Shown: positions 7,954-10,937 of the stretch, piece by piece
Numbering within the stretch: position 1 is the first letter of the stretch
Layout of the letters: each line of letters starts with the position of its first letter
DNA from: a bacterium
GTDB lineage: Bacteria; Babelota; Babeliae; Babelales; Vermiphilaceae
Assembly (NCBI GenBank): GCA_021827875.1
Contig: JAKAUA010000062.1
Span: 1-10,937, forward strand
Reading direction: 5' to 3'
DNA: 10,937 bases
Notes under the pieces: model-generated
Told to the model about the DNA's origin: nothing
Database searches by the model: none
The model's input: the letters and a program-made list of their open reading frames with translations, nothing else
Translations under genes and position numbers: made by a program

Positions 7954-8274
7954 ATGGCACTCCACATTACCAAGTCAAATTTTGCCAAAGAAGTAGAACA
8001 GGAAAAGAAGCCTATCGTGATTGATGTCTATGCCAGCTGGTGCGGACCCTGCAAACTTATGGAGCCTATATTTGAAGAGCTCGACAAAGAACTAGGTGCA
8101 ACCTATAAATTTTTGAAAATTAATGTTGATGAAGAGCGCGAATTTTCTATCAAATACGGCGTTACTTCTGTACCTACATTGTTGTTTATTAAAAACAATA
8201 ATGTAGTTGGACGCGAAGTCGGGTATCTTGATAAAGAAGCGCTTAGCAAGAAGATAATCCAATACTTGGGTTAA
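7954..8274 (+). CDS. trxA: Thioredoxin
   Basis: A 106-residue protein matching the usual length of a stand-alone thioredoxin. The active site WCGPCK has the redox cysteines at 30 and 33, preceded by the family's VIDVYAS strand. The cis-proline is P74 in TSVPTL, followed by the strand LLFIKNN and G-x-V-G near 84-89. It reduces protein disulfides in the cytoplasm with electrons normally supplied by thioredoxin reductase, which is not in this window. There is no signal peptide. Start is supported by AAAGGA at 7943-7948. No U-tract terminator follows; instead the hairpin-rich region begins 10 bases later. Confidence 0.97.
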   Translation: MALHITKSNFAKEVEQEKKPIVIDVYASWCGPCKLMEPIFEELDKELGATYKFLKINVDEEREFSIKYGVTSVPTLLFIKNNNVVGREVGYLDKEALSKKIIQYLG

Positions 8275-8283
8275 TAAAATAGT

Positions 8284-8332
8284 GCCCCTGCGCGGGGCGA
8301 GCGGCAAGCAGGGGTCTTGTCACCCCTCTTGC
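8284..8332. repeat. Overlapping hairpins directly after trxA
   Basis: Three competing stems are visible. GCCCC (8284-8288) pairs with GGGGC (8294-8298). CCCCTGC (8285-8291) pairs with GCAGGGG (8308-8314). GCAAG-C-AGGGGT (8304-8315) pairs with ACCCCTCTTGC (8322-8332), giving 11 pairs with one bulged C and a 6-base loop. The arm contains GGGCGAGCGG, also found at 3211. The mutually exclusive stems could switch, but there is no T-tract after them. Confidence 0.6.
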
Positions 8333-8342
8333 ATCTGGGACA

Positions 8343-8363
8343 CTTAAAACCAACGGTTTTAAG
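8343..8363. repeat. Perfect 9-bp inverted repeat, 3-base loop
   Basis: CTTAAAACC (8343-8351) and GGTTTTAAG (8355-8363) are exact reverse complements around AAC. No T-tract follows. Confidence 0.75.
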
Positions 8364-8377
8364 AATTCCCTTGGACC

Positions 8378-8436
8378 GCGTCAATTCGACCACACAAAAT
8401 TTTTAAGAAAAATTTTTTAATGGTGCTCAACGACGC
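8378..8436. repeat. Long interrupted palindrome
   Basis: Nested pairing: GCGTC (8378-8382) with GACGC (8432-8436), ACCA (8389-8392) with TGGT (8421-8424), and the perfect 9-bp AT-only stem AAAATTTTT (8396-8404) with AAAAATTTT (8408-8416) around loop AAG. Together they would form one hairpin of 18 pairs with internal loops. Confidence 0.55.
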
Positions 8437-8464
8437 TAATCAGATTTTATCTCAATTGAATTTT

Positions 8465-8473
8465 TGCTATACA
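8465..8473 (+). promoter_or_regulatory. Possible extended -10 promoter element
   Basis: TGCTATACA read with its preceding T matches an extended -10 box (TGnTATAAT-like). A start near 8480 would transcribe the downstream hairpins. There is no good -35 box, so this is weak. Confidence 0.2.
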
Positions 8474-8534
8474 ACGTCATGCACACTATTTCATAATCAA
8501 TAAAATTAATTTCCGATAGTTTCTGCGAGCCGTA

Positions 8535-8552
8535 GCAATTTTTTAAAATTGC
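8535..8552. repeat. AT-rich 8-bp inverted repeat
   Basis: GCAATTTT (8535-8542) and AAAATTGC (8545-8552) are exact complements with a 2-base centre; a folded RNA would use 7 pairs and a 4-base loop. Confidence 0.6.
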
Positions 8553-8584
8553 GTGTGTGAGCGTTTGAAACGAAAGAACAGATT

Positions 8585-8603
8585 TTTAAGACGGAGTCTT
8601 AAA
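8585..8603. repeat. Perfect 8-bp inverted repeat, 3-base loop
   Basis: TTTAAGAC (8585-8592) and GTCTTAAA (8596-8603) are exact complements around GGA. The CTTAAA core is shared with the repeat at 8343. Confidence 0.7.
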
Positions 8604-8613
8604 CGCCCGTTTT

Positions 8614-8641
8614 CCAAAAGAGTGGGCGAGCGCTCTTTTGG
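8614..8641. repeat. Perfect 9-bp inverted repeat with GGGCGAGCG in the loop
   Basis: CCAAAAGAG (8614-8622) and CTCTTTTGG (8633-8641) pair exactly around a 10-base loop that carries GGGCGAGCG (8624-8632), the same motif as at 3211 and 8295. Confidence 0.7.
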
Positions 8642-8645
8642 CGCA

Positions 8646-8664
8646 TGTCCCCGCGGAGGGGACA
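8646..8664. repeat. Perfect 7-bp GC-rich inverted repeat
   Basis: TGTCCCC (8646-8652) and GGGGACA (8658-8664) pair around GCGGA. AAAAG, not a T-tract, follows on the plus strand. Confidence 0.65.
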
Positions 8665-8680
8665 AAAGAATTGGCCGCCC

Positions 8681-8697
8681 TGCCCTACGTAGGGGCA
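8681..8697. repeat. Short GC-rich palindrome downstream of cysS
   Basis: TGCCC (8681-8685) pairs with GGGCA (8693-8697); the overlapping CCCTACGTAGGG (8683-8694) is a perfect 12-base palindrome. It lies 18 bases beyond the cysS stop codon but lacks a T-tract. Confidence 0.5.
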
Positions 8698-8715
8698 AAA
8701 AGAAAAATTAAATTT

Positions 8716-10047
8716 TTACAGCTTTTTGTCTTTCACACTATAGCCCAACGCAGCGAGTTGATCACGTATTGCATCAGCCTGTTTCCAATCTTTAGCTTTG
8801 CGCGCTTGCTCACGATCATCAAGCAACTGCTGCATTTCCGGCGTAATAGTAACTTCTGCTTCTGCTAATGGTTTCAATGTCAGGCCTAAAACATTTATCA
8901 GCAATGTCTTGACCGCTCGTGCCTCATCTTTGTTTGTTTGCAACAACGGCAATGATTCAAATACTACGCCCCACATGCCTGACGTATTAAAATCATCGGT
9001 GAGAAATTCTAGCATGCGCGCAACAGTGGCTGATTTTTGTAATTGCTCTGATGATAATTCTTTTGTTTCAACTAAGTCAAAGAACTTGCACAAACGCTGA
9101 TAGCTCTTTTGTATTGCGATAATATCATCAAACGAAAAATCAAGCGGTGCGCGATAATGGTGATTGAGAATATAAAAACGAATCACCATTGAGTCAAATT
9201 GTGCAAAGACATCACGCAGTGTAAAAAAGTTATTGAGCGATTTGGACATCTTCTCTTTGTTGATCATCACAAAGCCATTGTGCAACCAATAGCGAGCAAA
9301 CTGCTTTTCAAAGCGGCCTTCAGATTGTGCAATTTCATTTTCATGATGGGGGAAAATAAGATCAGCACCACCGGCATGAATATCTATTTGCTCGCCAAGA
9401 TAGTGCCCTGCCATTGCAGAACATTCAATATGCCAGCCTGGTCGGCCGTAGCCCCAGGGGCTTTTCCAAAATTCACCGTCGGTTTCTTTTTTCCACAGTG
9501 CAAAATCAAGCGGACTTCTTTTATCTTCGCGCACATCAACGCGAGCTCCCGCACGCAATTCATCTAATTTTTGTTTAGATAATTTACCATATGAGGGGAA
9601 GGTAGAAACATCATAATACACATCGCCATCAACCACATATGCTTTGCCCATTTCAACCAATTTTGCGATGAAGTCAATAATCATATCTATGCTTTGCGTC
9701 ACGCGTGGCTCAATTTGCGGTGTAATGCAATTAAGCTTTGCTATATCTTCTTGATAGGCATTAATAAATGTTTTGGTAATTTCATGATATTGCTTTGCAG
9801 ACCCTAATTGTTGCGCTGCACGTACCAAAATTTTGTCATCAATGTCAGTATAGTTGCGGCAATACGTTACTGAATAACCAAGAAAATTAAGTAATCGATA
9901 CACAAGATCAAAGGTAATATAACATCTGCCATGGCCCACATGCGCATAATCATACGGAGTAATGCCACACACATACATAGTCACCTTTTTATCGTGACGT
10001 GGCGTAAAATGCTCTTTTTGGCCGGAGAGTGTATTAGTAAATTTCAT
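8716..10047 (-). CDS. cysS: Cysteinyl-tRNA synthetase
   Basis: A 443-residue class I aminoacyl-tRNA synthetase that activates cysteine with ATP and attaches it to tRNA-Cys in the cytoplasm. The N-terminal Rossmann fold shows MYVCGITPYDYAHVGHGR, with the HIGH-type motif HVGH at 36-39. The zinc site that gives cysteine specificity is complete: C27, C209 (HIECSAM), H234 and E238 (FPHHENE), at almost the same positions as in E. coli. The second ATP motif is KMSKS at 266-270. The C-terminal anticodon-binding part ends with the typical AKDWKQADAIRDQLAALGY segment. The length is slightly shorter than the E. coli enzyme (461), mainly in the C-terminal half. Start ATG at 10047 has AAAGAGA at 10053-10059. 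No intrinsic terminator is recognisable after the stop codon. Confidence 0.98.
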   Translation of the reverse strand: MKFTNTLSGQKEHFTPRHDKKVTMYVCGITPYDYAHVGHGRCYITFDLVYRLLNFLGYSVTYCRNYTDIDDKILVRAAQQLGSAKQYHEITKTFINAYQEDIAKLNCITPQIEPRVTQSIDMIIDFIAKLVEMGKAYVVDGDVYYDVSTFPSYGKLSKQKLDELRAGARVDVREDKRSPLDFALWKKETDGEFWKSPWGYGRPGWHIECSAMAGHYLGEQIDIHAGGADLIFPHHENEIAQSEGRFEKQFARYWLHNGFVMINKEKMSKSLNNFFTLRDVFAQFDSMVIRFYILNHHYRAPLDFSFDDIIAIQKSYQRLCKFFDLVETKELSSEQLQKSATVARMLEFLTDDFNTSGMWGVVFESLPLLQTNKDEARAVKTLLINVLGLTLKPLAEAEVTITPEMQQLLDDREQARKAKDWKQADAIRDQLAALGYSVKDKKL

Positions 10048-10142
10048 AAAAATCTCTTTGTTAAAATGATGATCTTGTATCTTTTAAATGTAGAGAAGTT
10101 TAATCAAATTGTGAAATGAAACGTGTGTTCAGTTAGAATAAC

Positions 10143-10178
10143 AAAAGAGGGAATCACCGTTAGGCAATTCCCTCTTTT
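10143..10178. terminator. Intrinsic terminator
   Basis: AAAAGAGGGAAT (10143-10154) and ATTCCCTCTTTT (10167-10178) form a perfect 12-bp stem with a 12-base loop. On the plus strand a strong T-run follows (10180-10186). On the minus strand TTTTGTTATT follows, which suits the end of the gene at 10837-10211 and separates it from cysS. Confidence 0.8.
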
Positions 10179-10210
10179 ATTTTTTTATCAAAACTATGGA
10201 TCTATGCTAT

Positions 10211-10837
10211 TTATTTCATTCCAGACTTCTCATACTGCATAGAATCAGTATGCGGCGTTGGATAAATCGAACTAGTAGTGCTACTAGAGCTGGCTGATGT
10301 CTGATCTACTTTTTTCTTGAATATATCTTTCAGTGCGACATTAGAGCCATCGAGCGTTTTATACGTTGTAGGTACATTCACTACACAACGGTTACAATTT
10401 TCATTTAGCTCTAATCCTTGATGTTCTGCAAGAGCGCTAATCTGTGCTTGCTGGAAATCAGCTTGCTGCTTTGTTCTATAGATAGCTTTGAACATCCTGT
10501 TTTTTTGATCGGATACAGGCAAACGATCAAAGCGACGCTTATTTTGATAGTAACTATCAAGCTCTTCTTGAGATAAGGTTTTCTTCCAATCTTCATGTTC
10601 TGTATCGTAAAATGAACCTGCTCCAAAATCGGTAACAAATCTGCTTACTGCACCTGCTACTAATAACGTTGTTGCGGCACCCAATACAGTCACAACCATC
10701 TTTAAATTTCTGATACTTTTTTCTAAATCACGCTCTCGTTGGCCTGCATGTACGGCTGGAATAACAAGCAATAGCATGCTCATCAATACCGGCAAACTTT
10801 TTCTTAAATTGGTGAATTCAAGTAATAAGTGCAACAT
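10211..10837 (-). CDS. Unknown membrane or exported protein with CxxC motif
   Basis: A 208-residue protein I do not recognise. An N-terminal hydrophobic segment (about 15-31, ending AVHAG) looks like a cleavable signal peptide. After a short charged stretch a second hydrophobic segment (about 47-66) probably spans the membrane. The rest is soluble and charged, with ENCNRC (C148, C151) as the only cysteines, and a Ser/Thr-rich tail (180-195). The pair C-N-R-C could bind metal or form a disulfide. The start is uncertain: ATG at 10837 has no clear Shine-Dalgarno sequence; an internal ATG at residue 19 or 21 would spoil the signal peptide. It is followed by the terminator at 10143-10178 and is divergent from the gene at the right edge. 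Confidence 0.65.
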   Translation of the reverse strand: MLHLLLEFTNLRKSLPVLMSMLLLVIPAVHAGQRERDLEKSIRNLKMVVTVLGAATTLLVAGAVSRFVTDFGAGSFYDTEHEDWKKTLSQEELDSYYQNKRRFDRLPVSDQKNRMFKAIYRTKQQADFQQAQISALAEHQGLELNENCNRCVVNVPTTYKTLDGSNVALKDIFKKKVDQTSASSSSTTSSIYPTPHTDSMQYEKSGMK

Positions 10838-10905
10838 TCATTAAATTGAAAAATGGTTAGCTGATATACTTCAAGCAAAACCAGATTTCCAACGATGAGG
10901 TTGCA

Positions 10906-10937
10906 ATGAAATATGAACAACTAACCATAGAAAAACG
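10906..10937 (+). CDS. Start of a gene cut by the window edge, possibly IS30-family transposase
   Basis: ATG at 10906 follows GAGG (10897-10900) by 5 bases and opens MKYEQLTIEK before the window ends. The pattern M-x-Y-x-x-L-T-x-E/D-x-R is the typical N-terminus of IS30-family transposases (HTH_38 region); the next bases, CG, allow an Arg. Only ten full codons are visible, so the identity rests on a short resemblance. I could not identify a terminal inverted repeat in the 68 bases upstream. Confidence 0.4.
   Translation, partial: MKYEQLTIEK

Larger units (their letters stand above)
8275..8715. other. Hairpin-dense intergenic region between convergent trxA and cysS
   Basis: No credible coding frame is seen in these 441 bases. 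I find at least eight inverted repeats of 5-11 bp (listed separately), several perfect and three with 3-base loops. GC-rich patches alternate with AT-only stretches. None is followed by the T-tract expected of an intrinsic terminator on either strand. The stretch 8437-8520 shows nothing except a possible extended -10 box. It may be a set of dispersed repeat elements or a structured RNA; the sequence alone does not decide. Confidence 0.7.

Noticed and set aside
8275..8715. CRISPR array or integron attC site in the hairpin region
   Set aside because: There is no regularly spaced direct repeat and no integrase or cas gene; the inverted repeats differ in sequence.
8638..8868. Plus-strand open frame over the cysS 3' end
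   Set aside because: It overlaps conserved cysS coding sequence on the other strand and begins inside hairpins; it is a shadow frame.

Overview
The window looks like part of the AT-rich genome of an intracellular, protist-associated bacterium. My best guess is the candidate phylum Dependentiae (TM6), with other amoeba symbionts as alternatives. The basis is inference: low GC with many AAA/ATA/TTT codons, several secreted proteins of unknown function, a protease-like protein with a eukaryotic-style Cys-His-Asp layout, and an RPE65-type carotenoid oxygenase. No rRNA, tRNA or other phylogenetic marker is present to settle it, and no CRISPR array was seen.

Layout. (1) Positions 1-3060, plus strand: the 3' part of a putative papain-like/Josephin-like cysteine protease, then, after an 18-base gap, a membrane-anchored carotenoid oxygenase. 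(2) Positions 3061-3324: a REP-like nested palindrome and a perfect bidirectional terminator between convergent transcription units. (3) Positions 7139-3325, minus strand: a probable three-gene operon encoding a seven-helix Bax inhibitor-1 family membrane protein, a secreted protein with four tandem Cache-type domains behind a long Pro/Ala-rich linker, and a secreted coiled-coil protein with 28-residue repeats. Gaps are 29 and 18 bases, and each gene has its own Shine-Dalgarno sequence. (4) Positions 7279-8274, plus strand and divergent from that operon: a small exported protein of unknown function and thioredoxin. (5) Positions 8275-8715: a 441-base intergenic stretch packed with perfect inverted repeats but without the U-tracts of normal terminators. 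(6) Positions 10047-8716, minus strand: cysteinyl-tRNA synthetase with all key motifs. (7) Positions 10837-10211, minus strand: an unknown membrane or exported protein with a CxxC motif, followed by an intrinsic terminator. (8) Right edge, plus strand: the first ten codons of a gene whose N-terminus resembles IS30-family transposases.

The housekeeping content (cysS, trxA, BI-1 family) is ordinary. The accessory content is what stands out: the protease-like protein fits host ubiquitin manipulation, the oxygenase has all metal ligands and sits on a membrane stalk, and the Cache and coiled-coil pair suggests an envelope system outside the cytoplasm. The GGGCGAGCG motif occurs in three hairpins in two intergenic regions, which points to a dispersed palindromic repeat family in this genome.
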